64,000 bases of DNA, taken from Acidobacteriota bacterium (GTDB lineage Bacteria > Actinomycetota > Acidimicrobiia > Acidimicrobiales > Palsa-688). The translations under genes and the position numbers were made by a program. Under the pieces are notes generated by a model that was given only the letters and a program-made list of their open reading frames with translations, was not told where the DNA came from and did not search any database. Location: the NCBI GenBank assembly GCA_028876385.1, contig JAGWSF010000069.1:1-64000 (forward strand), given 5' to 3'. Shown here one piece after another: positions 25,783-34,203 of the stretch (within the stretch, counting starts at the first letter, position 1; each line of letters opens with the position of its first letter).

Positions 25783-26961
25783 TCACGACCACGAGAGGTC
25801 CAGGCTCTCGATGTGACTGGCGGTGGCGCGGACCTCGGTCCCTTCCGTCAGGCGGTACACCGGGATGCGCCGGTGCCACTCCTCGAGGACGACTTGGATC
25901 TCGGCCCGAGCCAGGTGGGATCCGGCGCAGCGGTGTTCGCTGGAGCCGAACGCCACGTGGCGGTTAGGGCTGCGATCCAGCTGGACCTGCCGAGGGTCGT
26001 CGAAGACCTCCGGGTCCCGGTTGGCCGAGTACTGGTTGAGCATGACCATGTCGCCCTTCTTCATCGGGCAACCATGGAAATCGACATCCCGCTTGACCTT
26101 TCGCCCCATGCTCACGATCGGATAGGCCCGCAGGAACTCCTCGAGCGCGCTCGGGATGATGCTCGGGTCGCGGACCAACCACTCCCTGTCGTCCTGGTGG
26201 GTGGCCAGGTGCCACATGGCCCACGACATGACCGACTTGGTGGTGTCGAGCGAACCGAACGACAGTGTCATCAACGTGTCGAGTACCTCTTCGTCATCGA
26301 AGGCCCGATCGTCGATTCGAGCCTCGAGCAGCGACGCGATGAAGTCGGTTGCCGGGTCCCGAGGGCTCCTGCGGCGATCGGCCACGACCTCGGTGAAGTA
26401 ACTCTTCAGGTCGCCCATGGCAGCCACCGCCGTGCTCTGCTCACCAGCCCGGCTGACGGTGTCACGCAGCCGGAGGGCGCAGTCCCGGAAGAACTCGGCC
26501 TCCGACACGGGAAGGCTCAGGAGGAAGGTGAGGAGGCGGGCCGGGAGTATCTCCGCGAAACCGGACAGAAACTCGACCCGGCCGGAGGTGATGAACGAGT
26601 CGATCAGGGCGACGGCATTCTCCCGCACGAAGGGCATGTAACCCTGCACCGCTTTGGGCGAGAGCCACCGCAGCAGAGGGGTCCGGTACTTCATGTGCAC
26701 GGGCGGGTCTGTGAGCGATGGAAGGAACCGGTAGGCCGGATCGGGATCGACCGGGACGATGGACTCGTTGGAGAATATCTCGGGCGTCTGGAACGCCTCT
26801 CTGATGTCCTGGTAGCGGGTCAACACCCAGTAGCCGGGACCACACTGGTTCCAGTACCAGCGGTGCTTGTCCCGCAGGTCATCCACGACATCGTAGAAAT
26901 GCCCGGCGGGAAGTGGCTCCCCACCGTTCAGATCAAAGGCTTCGGTCGCGACGTCGGTCAC
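25783..26961 (-). CDS. Cytochrome P450
   Basis: A 392-residue P450 with I-helix GSLDT, ExxR in EEFLRAYP and haem loop FGSSEHRCAGSH. It is strongly similar over its length to the P450 at 21495. The start is GTG behind GAAGAGGA. It is flanked by an oxidoreductase downstream and a histidine phosphatase upstream on the same strand. Electron donor proteins are not adjacent. Confidence 0.92.
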   Translation of the reverse strand: MTDVATEAFDLNGGEPLPAGHFYDVVDDLRDKHRWYWNQCGPGYWVLTRYQDIREAFQTPEIFSNESIVPVDPDPAYRFLPSLTDPPVHMKYRTPLLRWLSPKAVQGYMPFVRENAVALIDSFITSGRVEFLSGFAEILPARLLTFLLSLPVSEAEFFRDCALRLRDTVSRAGEQSTAVAAMGDLKSYFTEVVADRRRSPRDPATDFIASLLEARIDDRAFDDEEVLDTLMTLSFGSLDTTKSVMSWAMWHLATHQDDREWLVRDPSIIPSALEEFLRAYPIVSMGRKVKRDVDFHGCPMKKGDMVMLNQYSANRDPEVFDDPRQVQLDRSPNRHVAFGSSEHRCAGSHLARAEIQVVLEEWHRRIPVYRLTEGTEVRATASHIESLDLSWS

Positions 26962-27036
26962 TTGTAATCCTCTTCCGGTCGGTTGGCCGCCGGTCCGCAG
27001 ATCGGGGCCGGTTGATTGGTTGACATACCCGACGTC

Positions 27037-27762
27037 TCACCCGATGCTCCCGTCGGAGACCGGGGGGGCCGGCTCCCATGCCAGGTCAGAGCGGTTGACG
27101 ATGGCCGTCCCGAGGTGCGCGGTGTCGTTGAAGGAGCGCAACGTCCATTTCCCTTCGTCGACGACGAGATGGGATATCGACGCGTTGTCGGCGCCGTTGA
27201 AGGCGAACGGAGTCGACCCCGTGGCCTCGGCCAGGACCCGGCCGATCACGCCGGCGTGGGTGAACACCGCCACCGTTCCTCCCTGCTCGGCGGTCGCGAT
27301 GCGCTCTATGGCGCCGCGGACCCGTGCCGCGAAGCTCTGAGCCGGCTCGGCACCGGGGGCCAGTTCCCAACGCTCCTCGTCGAAGATGCGCATGGCCAGC
27401 GGGTCCCGGTCGGCCACCAGTTGGCGGAAGATGGGCCCGTCCCAGTCGCCCAGGTACACCTCCCGCAGGTCCGGTTCGATGGTGGCCTCCATGCCGCAAC
27501 GGGACAGGAACGGAGCCGCGGTGCCCGCCGTCCGGGAAAAAGGTGTCACGTACACCGCCGACACGTCCTCCCCGACCAGCCGGTCGGCGACCCGTTCGGC
27601 TTGGACGCGGCCGTGGGGGTGCAGGTCCGGGTCCCCCTGGCCCATGGACGTAGGCCATTCCCCTCCGGGCGCGGCGGCCGCCGACTCACCGTGGCGCACC
27701 AGCAGGAGGTGAGTCGCCGTTCCGCCCGCTGCGAAGCGCATCTGCCGGATACCGTCCCTCAT
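27037..27762 (-). CDS. Histidine phosphatase family protein
   Basis: A 241-residue branch-1 histidine phosphatase (phosphoglycerate-mutase-like). The catalytic LVRHGES is near the start, YVTPFSRTAGTA carries the second Arg, and FTHAGVIG supplies the second His. It removes phosphate from small molecules or proteins. The location is noteworthy because the window also encodes several kinases and phosphohistidine proteins. The start at 27762 is uncertain; an internal ATG at 27741 is possible. It diverges from the SnoaL-like gene across the perfect palindrome at 27799. Confidence 0.85.
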   Translation of the reverse strand: MRDGIRQMRFAAGGTATHLLLVRHGESAAAAPGGEWPTSMGQGDPDLHPHGRVQAERVADRLVGEDVSAVYVTPFSRTAGTAAPFLSRCGMEATIEPDLREVYLGDWDGPIFRQLVADRDPLAMRIFDEERWELAPGAEPAQSFAARVRGAIERIATAEQGGTVAVFTHAGVIGRVLAEATGSTPFAFNGADNASISHLVVDEGKWTLRSFNDTAHLGTAIVNRSDLAWEPAPPVSDGSIG

Positions 27763-27798
27763 GCCGATTCGGCCCCCTCCATCGCCAAATGGTTCACC

Positions 27799-27812
27799 AT
27801 GATTATAATCAT
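27799..27812. promoter_or_regulatory. Perfect TTATAA-centred palindrome, candidate GntR operator
   Basis: ATGATTATAATCAT is a perfect 14-base palindrome between the divergent histidine phosphatase and the SnoaL-like/GntR pair. It ends seven bases before the GTG chosen for the SnoaL-like protein, consistent with a repressor covering a promoter and with autoregulation of the GntR gene two positions downstream. Confidence 0.6.
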
Positions 27813-27818
27813 CTTTTC

Positions 27819-28295
27819 GTGGGGGCTACCGAAGAATCGTGGGCCGGCGCAGGAGCTTCTACCGCCCGGTCGTCAGACCTGCAACTACACCACGATGTGA
27901 GTCAGGTGCTGCTGCGCTACGCATCGGCCATCGACCATCGACAGTGGGAGACGCTCGCCACGGTCTTCTCCACTGATGCCGAGGGTCGCTACGCCGGTCG
28001 TGATCCCCTGCACGGTCGCGACCCCATCGTGGCGTGGATCAAGCAGTCGTGCGAACCGATGGCGTGGCAGCATCACCTCCTTTCGGTGTACCACATCGAG
28101 CGGGTCGGACCGGACGAGGTTTCGGCCCTCACCTACCACACGTCGCACCAGTGCACCCATGACGACCCTGACACCGTCAAAGTGCTGGTCGGCCGGTACT
28201 ACGACCGGCTACGCCTTGCGGACGACGGCGGCTGGGTCATCTCCTACAAGGACTTCCAGGTCGGCTGGCGCGAGACACGGAGGCGGCCCTCCTAG
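27819..28295 (+). CDS. SnoaL/NTF2-like protein
   Basis: A 158-residue NTF2-like protein with VLLRYASAIDHRQWETLATVF, IVAWIKQSC and VGRYYDRLRLADDGGWVISYKDFQV. The family contains small dehydratases and isomerases as well as uncharacterised members. The GTG at 27819 is preferred because an ATG at 27789 would place the perfect palindrome inside the coding region; this implies a short or absent leader. Cotranscribed with the GntR regulator downstream. Confidence 0.78.
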   Translation: MGATEESWAGAGASTARSSDLQLHHDVSQVLLRYASAIDHRQWETLATVFSTDAEGRYAGRDPLHGRDPIVAWIKQSCEPMAWQHHLLSVYHIERVGPDEVSALTYHTSHQCTHDDPDTVKVLVGRYYDRLRLADDGGWVISYKDFQVGWRETRRRPS

Positions 28296-28400
28296 CCGCC
28301 CGGGTCCGTCGGCGGAAGCGCTGTTCCGTGTTAGGTTCACCGACGTCCAACCCCTGATGACAGACAGAGGACACGTGCGGATGATTCCTCCCCACCGACC

Positions 28401-29171
28401 TTGACCACAGACCAGCACGACGGGCCGGAGCCTGGAGCGCCCGCTCCGGCCATCGAGCGCGAACGTCGGGTGGTCAAGATGTCGGAGACCGTCGCCCTGT
28501 CCATCGTCCACGACATAGTGGCTCGGGGTTTGACCACCGGTGACCGCCTCCCGCTAGAGGCGGAGATGCTGACCGAGTACCGAGTCAGCCGGTCTTCGCT
28601 GAGGGAGGCGCTGCGCATCCTCGAGGTGCAGGGGCTGATCAGCCTGAAGCCCGGGCCGGGAGGGGGACCGGTGGTCGGCCGGGTCGACGCCCGGCACCTG
28701 GCCCGCACGGCCACCCTGTACTTCCACCTCGGGGGGATGACCTACGGTCAGCTGTTCGAGACCCAGCAGGAGTTCGAGCCCATCTGCGCCGCCCGGGCCT
28801 GCCAACACCCCGACCGGCGCGAACGCCTCCGCCCCTTCATGGAGAGCTACCAGGCGGTGCCGCAGGGTCCCGACTACCACGCCAGCACCCAGGAGTTCCA
28901 CGACGTCGTCTACGACCTGGCGGCCAATCCCGTCCTGGCTCTCATCAGCAAGGCGGTGACCCAGATCCTCACGGTCCACATCATCTCGACCATGGATCCG
29001 GTCGATATGCATGCCGCCATCCACGAGGAGCACCAGGTACTGGCCCGCACCATCGTGGCCGGACACGCCAACCGGGCCCGTGAACTGACCGAGGAGCACT
29101 TCCGACGCCAGCACGAGTACTACCTGCGTCGCGCCCCTTCCCGCATCGACGACCTCATCGAGTGGAGATAG
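28401..29171 (+). CDS. GntR-family regulator, FadR/FCD type (paralogue 2)
   Basis: A 256-residue FadR-type regulator with a winged helix (SIVHDIVARGLTTGDRLP, YRVSRSSLREALRILEVQGLI) and an FCD effector domain (FHDVVYDLAANPVLAL, ending DDLIEW). It is clearly paralogous to 23603-24439, sharing the LKPGPGGGP segment and an almost identical recognition helix. The start is TTG without a clear ribosome-binding site. Expected to sense a pathway acid or CoA ester. Confidence 0.9.
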   Translation: MTTDQHDGPEPGAPAPAIERERRVVKMSETVALSIVHDIVARGLTTGDRLPLEAEMLTEYRVSRSSLREALRILEVQGLISLKPGPGGGPVVGRVDARHLARTATLYFHLGGMTYGQLFETQQEFEPICAARACQHPDRRERLRPFMESYQAVPQGPDYHASTQEFHDVVYDLAANPVLALISKAVTQILTVHIISTMDPVDMHAAIHEEHQVLARTIVAGHANRARELTEEHFRRQHEYYLRRAPSRIDDLIEWR

Positions 29172-29177
29172 GCCCGC

Positions 29178-30359
29178 TCAATCGAGGTGGTAGAGCTTGG
29201 CCGCGTTGTCATGGAGCACCTTCTTCAGGTAGTGCTCCGGCCAGTCCGACAGTCGGTCGCCGAGGAAGGTCCGAGGCGACACCGCAGAGGTCGCCGGCCC
29301 CGGCGACATGCTGGTGGGGTGTGGGAAGTCGGTCTCGTAGAGGATGCAGTCGGGTCCGAGCCAGTCAACCGCGTCGCGTGCCGTGTCGGTCTCGAACCAG
29401 AAGCAGCCGTACATCTGCCGCTTGAAGTATTCGCTCGGTAGCAGGTCGTATTCGGGGTGCTCCAAGGCCACCCCGCAGTTCTTCCACTGCCAGTCGAGCC
29501 CGTCGAGGGCGAACGGCAGCCAGCCCACCCCGCTCTCCACGGAGACGAACTTGAGGTCGGGGAACCGGTGACAGATCCCACCGGTTATGAGCAGGGCGAT
29601 GACCTTGGCATTGCCCATCCCGAACTGGATGGAGAAGCCGGCGTAGTTGGCGTGGGTCCCGCTGCCCTCGTACGGAGAGTCGAATATCGACATGTCGCCG
29701 GATCCGATGTGGAAGTTGATGGACATGCCGCTGGCCTGGGCCATGGCCCACAGCCGATCCCAGTAGGGGTGGGTCAGCTTGGGAAGGCCCCAGAAGGCGG
29801 GCTCGCCGCTCATGATGATGCCCTTGTGGCCCATGTCGATGCAGCGGTTCATCTCGACCTCGGTGGCATCGAGGTCCCAGAACGGTATGGCCATGATCGG
29901 GATGTAACGACGTGGGTCCGTGGAGCAGTACTCGACGAGGAAATCGTTGTAAGCCCTGACGCACTGGACCATCAGTTCCGGCTCGCGCACGGCCAGGAAC
30001 TTGCCCGCTCCGAAGCCGGCCACGTTTGGATAGAGGACCTGGGCCCAGATGCCGTGCTCGTCCATCCAGCCGAGCCGAAGCCGGGGATCCCACGTCGCAG
30101 GGTCCACTTCCGACAGCATCGGCGGGTGATCCGGCGGGTACTGGTGCCATCCGGCCTGAGCGGCGCTCGCCGCCGGGCCGACCCGCTCGGACCCGAAGAA
30201 CCAGGCGTCCTCTCCGAACTTGTCGTCCCACCGGACATGCGGTACCAGGTCACCCCATTTTGCGGTGGAGATCCTGGATGTCCACAGATCGTAAGGCTCG
30301 ATCACGTGGGAATCGGTGTCTATGACCCGGAACTCGTCGACGGTCTCAACGTTGATCAT
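29178..30359 (-). CDS. Amidohydrolase-2 family protein
   Basis: A 393-residue TIM-barrel metal-dependent hydrolase or decarboxylase of the ACMSD-like amidohydrolase-2 group. Metal-site elements are DTDSH near residue 14, NFHIGSG in the middle and YETDFPHPTS near the end; KFVSVESGVGW is the typical central strand. Members decarboxylate or hydrolyse aromatic and cyclic acids, so cleavage of a ring 1,3-diketone or decarboxylation is possible. ATG start behind GGGAGGGGGAG. Divergent from the kinase/CoA-transferase operon. Confidence 0.88.
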   Translation of the reverse strand: MINVETVDEFRVIDTDSHVIEPYDLWTSRISTAKWGDLVPHVRWDDKFGEDAWFFGSERVGPAASAAQAGWHQYPPDHPPMLSEVDPATWDPRLRLGWMDEHGIWAQVLYPNVAGFGAGKFLAVREPELMVQCVRAYNDFLVEYCSTDPRRYIPIMAIPFWDLDATEVEMNRCIDMGHKGIIMSGEPAFWGLPKLTHPYWDRLWAMAQASGMSINFHIGSGDMSIFDSPYEGSGTHANYAGFSIQFGMGNAKVIALLITGGICHRFPDLKFVSVESGVGWLPFALDGLDWQWKNCGVALEHPEYDLLPSEYFKRQMYGCFWFETDTARDAVDWLGPDCILYETDFPHPTSMSPGPATSAVSPRTFLGDRLSDWPEHYLKKVLHDNAAKLYHLD

Positions 30360-30434
30360 TCGAACTCCCCCTCCCTACGGTCCATCCGGTTGGGACCCTA
30401 CCCCGCCTCTCGGGCCATTGACAAGGGATTCCTG

Positions 30435-30448
30435 ATGACCATTATGAT
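30435..30448. promoter_or_regulatory. Degenerate AT-rich palindrome between divergent operons
   Basis: ATGACCATTATGAT agrees with the palindrome at 27799 in 10 of 14 positions and lies in the 184-base space between the amidohydrolase and kinase starts. The location in a divergent promoter is the main support. Confidence 0.35.
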
Positions 30449-30543
30449 CTAGACATGTAGAAGAGCGGCCCGGTCCTTCGGGGTCGAGCCGCGTCGTCAT
30501 GATGGTCATGGGCCCCGGGCCCGACACAAGGGGGAATACACGC

Positions 30544-31638
30544 GTGCAGACCGAGCCGAGGTTGGTGATACCTGCGCCGGAGGAGATCACGGCCGAGTGG
30601 TTGACCGAAGCCCTGGGCAACCACGCGGACTGGTCCGGAGTCGAGATCACCGAGGTCCGGCCGGAGCCCCTGGCCAAGGGCGTGGGGATGATGAGCGACC
30701 TGGCCCGCCTGCACATCTCCCACACGGGCGATCACGGCTTGCCCCGCACCGTAATCGCCAAGGGGTCGGCCAAGGACCTGACGAACCGTCAGGTCGCCGA
30801 GGCCTTCGATCTCTACGCGAGAGAGGTCGCCTTCTTCCGCGAGGTCGCCGAACTGACCACGGCCCGCACCCCCAGATGCTGGTACCTCGACATCAACGAT
30901 GATCACGACTCGATCATCTTGATGGAGGACCTCCAGCGTCACATGCCGGGAGACCAGGAGGTGGGCTGCACCGCGGACCAGGCTCGGGCGTGCGCCCGGG
31001 AATTGGCCCGCCTGCACGGGGCCCTGTGGAACCAGGTGGACCATCCCCGCTTCGACGCCGTCCCCCTGCACCGCAGCGTCACCCACGGAGACATATACCT
31101 CAGGATGCTCCCGGACGCGTGGGACAGGGTGCTCGACATCTTCGGCGACGCCGTCCCCGACCGCCTGGCCGCCGCCAAGGACGAGTTCTGTGCCGCCCTG
31201 GTTCCCTTGCAGGAGTGGATCACCGCCGAGCCCCGCACCATCGTCCACGGCGACTTCCGGATGGGCAACCTGCTCTTTTGCGATGAGGCCGGAGAGCCTC
31301 CGGTCGTCATCGTCGACTGGCAGGGCGACCTGCGGGCCAAGGGGATCCAGGACCTGGCCTACCTGCTGAGCCAGAGCGTCGAGACCGAGCTTCGTAGGCT
31401 CCACGAGCGGTCGCTGGTCGAGGTGTACTGCGAGGAGCTCGCCGCCGTCGGCGTCGACTACGCCGTTGAACAGGCCTGGGCCGACTACCAGAAAGCCTGC
31501 TGTTACCTGTGGACCTACGCGGTGATGATCGCCGGGACGCTGGACATGGTCAACGACGCCGGAGTGCGGTGGATGCGCAAGATGGTGGAGCGTTCGAGCG
31601 CGGCGTTCATGGATTTCGACGGATTTCGGTACCTCTAG
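30544..31638 (+). CDS. APH-type phosphotransferase (kinase-fold), probable small-molecule or acyl-CoA kinase
   Basis: A 364-residue aminoglycoside-phosphotransferase/choline-kinase-fold protein. The catalytic loop is VHGDFRMGNLLF with VDWQGD as the metal-binding Asp segment. LYAREVAFFREVAEL resembles the ecdysteroid-kinase-like branch. In catabolic operons relatives phosphorylate hydroxyacyl-CoA or hydroxylated substrates (LvaA; the mammalian ACAD10/11 kinase domains). GTG start behind AGGGGG. It is the first gene of a plus-strand operon with the second CoA-transferase pair. Confidence 0.82.
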   Translation: MQTEPRLVIPAPEEITAEWLTEALGNHADWSGVEITEVRPEPLAKGVGMMSDLARLHISHTGDHGLPRTVIAKGSAKDLTNRQVAEAFDLYAREVAFFREVAELTTARTPRCWYLDINDDHDSIILMEDLQRHMPGDQEVGCTADQARACARELARLHGALWNQVDHPRFDAVPLHRSVTHGDIYLRMLPDAWDRVLDIFGDAVPDRLAAAKDEFCAALVPLQEWITAEPRTIVHGDFRMGNLLFCDEAGEPPVVIVDWQGDLRAKGIQDLAYLLSQSVETELRRLHERSLVEVYCEELAAVGVDYAVEQAWADYQKACCYLWTYAVMIAGTLDMVNDAGVRWMRKMVERSSAAFMDFDGFRYL

Positions 31639-31640
31639 TA

Positions 31641-32969
31641 GTGAGCGAGGCCCGATCGGGGGTCGACACCCCCTTCCCCTTCTACGGCGACGCCTCCCGG
31701 ACGCCTCGACCCCGCCGAGGGCCCCTGGCGGGCCTACGAGTGGCCGACTTCTGCTGGATGGGCGTGGGCTCGTGCGCCACCCGGTTGCTCGCCGACTTCG
31801 GCGCCGAGGTGATCAAGATCGAGGACCGCACCCGGATCGACATGCCGCGTCGCCTCCCGTTCTACAAGGGCGAGGTCCGCTCCTACGGAGACGAGATGTC
31901 CGATCCGGACCCGGACAAGGGAGGCCTGTTCAACAACTACTCCCGCAACAAGCTGGGCGTGACCATCAACCTGCGCGCCGACGAGGGGCGGCGGCTGGCC
32001 GAGCGCCTGATAGCGGCCAGCTCGGTGGTCACCGAGAACTTCGCCCCCGGAGTCATGGAACGGTGGGGTTTCACCTACGACCGCTTGAGGGAGTTGGTCC
32101 CGTCGGTCATCTACGCCAGGATGAGCGGATTCGGCCACTCCGGGCCTTACGAGCACTACCGCAGCTATGGGCCTGTGGTGCAAGCCGCGAGCGGGCTCTC
32201 CTACATGGCCGGCCTGGCGGGAAGAGAGCCCTCGGGTTGGGGCTTCTCCTACATGGACAATATGGCGGCCTACTACAACTCAGCGGCGCTCCTCGCCGCC
32301 ATATGGAACAGGTCCCGGACCGGCATGGGAACGGAGATCGACGTGGCGGCGGTGGAAGTGGGCGTCAGCCTGCTCGGGCCGGTATTCCTCGACGTGACGG
32401 TCAACGGTCACAGCACCCACCGGCCCGACTACCCCCCGGGCAACCGGATCGAGCACCCGACAGCCGCTCCTCACGGCGTCTACCCGAGCGCCGGGGTGGA
32501 CCGATGGATCGCGCTCGCCGTCTTCGACGACGACGAGTGGGAGCGACTGGTGACGGTCATGGGCTCACCAGCCTGGGCGACCGATGTCCGCTTCGCCCGC
32601 ATGAAGGACCGCGTCGCCCGGCAGGACGAACTGGACCAGGGCATTTCGGCGTGGACTTCCCAGCTCGACGGCCACGAGGCCATGCGTATCCTGCAGGCGG
32701 CCGGGTTGAGAGCGGCGGCGGTGCAGAACTCCCGGGATCTCTGCGAGCTCGACCCGGTCATCCGCCACCGCGGGACCTTCTTCGAGATGGATCACCCGGT
32801 CATCGGACCCGCCCTCTTCGAAGGATTCCCGGCTCTCATGGGATCAGCCGGGCCAGACCACTGGCGCTCGGCTCCCCTGCTCGGCGAGGACAACGAGTAC
32901 GTCCTCGGAACCATCCTCGGCATGGAACGCGACGAGATCGACCAGCTCTCAGCCAGAGGAGTGATCTGA
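31641..32969 (+). CDS. Class III (CaiB/BaiF) CoA-transferase, subunit A, copy 2
   Basis: A 442-residue class III CoA-transferase, roughly three quarters identical by eye to 2146-3480. It has the same GLRVADFCWMGVGS start and the candidate catalytic Asp206 in SYMDNMAA. The GTG start is two bases after the kinase stop. It is followed with no gap by subunit B. The duplication suggests two CoA acceptors of related shape, such as successive intermediates or enantiomers. Confidence 0.88.
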   Translation: MSEARSGVDTPFPFYGDASRTPRPRRGPLAGLRVADFCWMGVGSCATRLLADFGAEVIKIEDRTRIDMPRRLPFYKGEVRSYGDEMSDPDPDKGGLFNNYSRNKLGVTINLRADEGRRLAERLIAASSVVTENFAPGVMERWGFTYDRLRELVPSVIYARMSGFGHSGPYEHYRSYGPVVQAASGLSYMAGLAGREPSGWGFSYMDNMAAYYNSAALLAAIWNRSRTGMGTEIDVAAVEVGVSLLGPVFLDVTVNGHSTHRPDYPPGNRIEHPTAAPHGVYPSAGVDRWIALAVFDDDEWERLVTVMGSPAWATDVRFARMKDRVARQDELDQGISAWTSQLDGHEAMRILQAAGLRAAAVQNSRDLCELDPVIRHRGTFFEMDHPVIGPALFEGFPALMGSAGPDHWRSAPLLGEDNEYVLGTILGMERDEIDQLSARGVI

Positions 32970-34187
32970 ATGGACAGCCCGAGCGGTCCTGCCCCGTCCG
33001 CGGCCTCGACGCCCCACACCTTCGACGCCCGCCCGGGAGCCTTCGCAGGGCTGGAGGTGGTGGAGATATCACTCGATGCCGCAGGCGAGATGGCGGGGAG
33101 GCTACTGGCCCAGTACGGGGCCAACGTGTTGAAGGTCGAACCGCCCGAGGGATCGCCGACCCGGTCGATCGGCCCTTTCGCCCACGGCGAGGAGGACCCC
33201 GACCACAGCCTCACGTTCTGGTATTACAACACCTCCAAGCGCAGCGAGGTCCTCGATCCTCGCCAGACCAACTGGCACGAGGAGCTCGATCGTCGGCTGG
33301 CCCCGGCCGACATCCTGATCCTCTCCTGCTCCCCTGCCGACATCGACTCTCTCGGCCTCGACCCTACCGAGCTCGCCGCCCGCCACCCGAGGCTGGTGAT
33401 CTGCACCATTACCCCCTACGGCCTCGACGGACCCTGGTCGCACTACCAATCGTGCGACCTCACCAATCTCGCCGGCGGGGGGGTGCTCGCCAGCTGCGGC
33501 TACGACGACCACTCCGTCCCGCCGATACGGCCGGGTGACAACCAGTCGTTCCACATGGCGGCCAGCTTCGGGCTGATCTCCATCCTGCTCGCCCTCATCC
33601 AGCGTGACGCGACAGGCAAGGGCCAGCTCATCGATCTGTCGATACACGACTCCGTGGCGGTCAGCCCCGAACTGGCCAACCCGTACTACTTCTACTCGGA
33701 GGCGGTCGTGCACCGCCAGACCTGCCGGCACGCCCAGCCGGTACCGACCCAGCCCGCTCTGTTCGAGACCCGGGACGGCCGGTGGGTGTACTTCGCGCTC
33801 ATCCTGGCCGACACCAAACCGTGGCAGAGCTTGGTGGAGTGGATGGACAGCATGGACCTGGCCGCCGATCTGACCGATCCGGCCTACGAGACCCTGGATC
33901 ACCGCCAAGCCAACTTCTCCCACATCCAATCCATCCTGGAGGTGTTCTTCTTGCTGCAAGACGCCCAGTCGGCCTACCACGAGGGTCAACGCCGGGGCCT
34001 GCCGGTAGCCGTCATCAGCTCGCCCGACGAGGTCGTCCACGACGAGCATCTCAGGGCACGTGAGTTCTTCGAGTACGTCGGCACCCCCGACCAGCCCGGG
34101 GGGCTCTACCCGGGAGCGCCAATCCGATTCTCCGCCTACCGCAGCGAGCCTCAGAGGCCCGCACCCCGGCTCGGTGAGGCCCGGTGA
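32970..34187 (+). CDS. Class III (CaiB/BaiF) CoA-transferase, subunit B, copy 2
   Basis: A 405-residue paralogue of 3483-4673 with an extra N-terminal extension of about 20 residues. It retains Asp190 in RPGDNQSFH at the family's catalytic position, unlike copy 1 which has Glu. The other family blocks are GANVLKVEPPEG, YGLDGPWSHYQSCDL and GQLIDLSIHDSVAV. The start codon directly follows the subunit A stop. Confidence 0.87.
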   Translation: MDSPSGPAPSAASTPHTFDARPGAFAGLEVVEISLDAAGEMAGRLLAQYGANVLKVEPPEGSPTRSIGPFAHGEEDPDHSLTFWYYNTSKRSEVLDPRQTNWHEELDRRLAPADILILSCSPADIDSLGLDPTELAARHPRLVICTITPYGLDGPWSHYQSCDLTNLAGGGVLASCGYDDHSVPPIRPGDNQSFHMAASFGLISILLALIQRDATGKGQLIDLSIHDSVAVSPELANPYYFYSEAVVHRQTCRHAQPVPTQPALFETRDGRWVYFALILADTKPWQSLVEWMDSMDLAADLTDPAYETLDHRQANFSHIQSILEVFFLLQDAQSAYHEGQRRGLPVAVISSPDEVVHDEHLRAREFFEYVGTPDQPGGLYPGAPIRFSAYRSEPQRPAPRLGEAR

Positions 34188-34203
34188 CCCGGCGCCGCCG
34201 CCC

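Noticed and set aside
31772..33538. 588-codon plus-strand frame across the second CoA-transferase pair
   Set aside because: Shifted-frame shadow of two well supported genes; Arg/Pro/Gly-rich without domain features.
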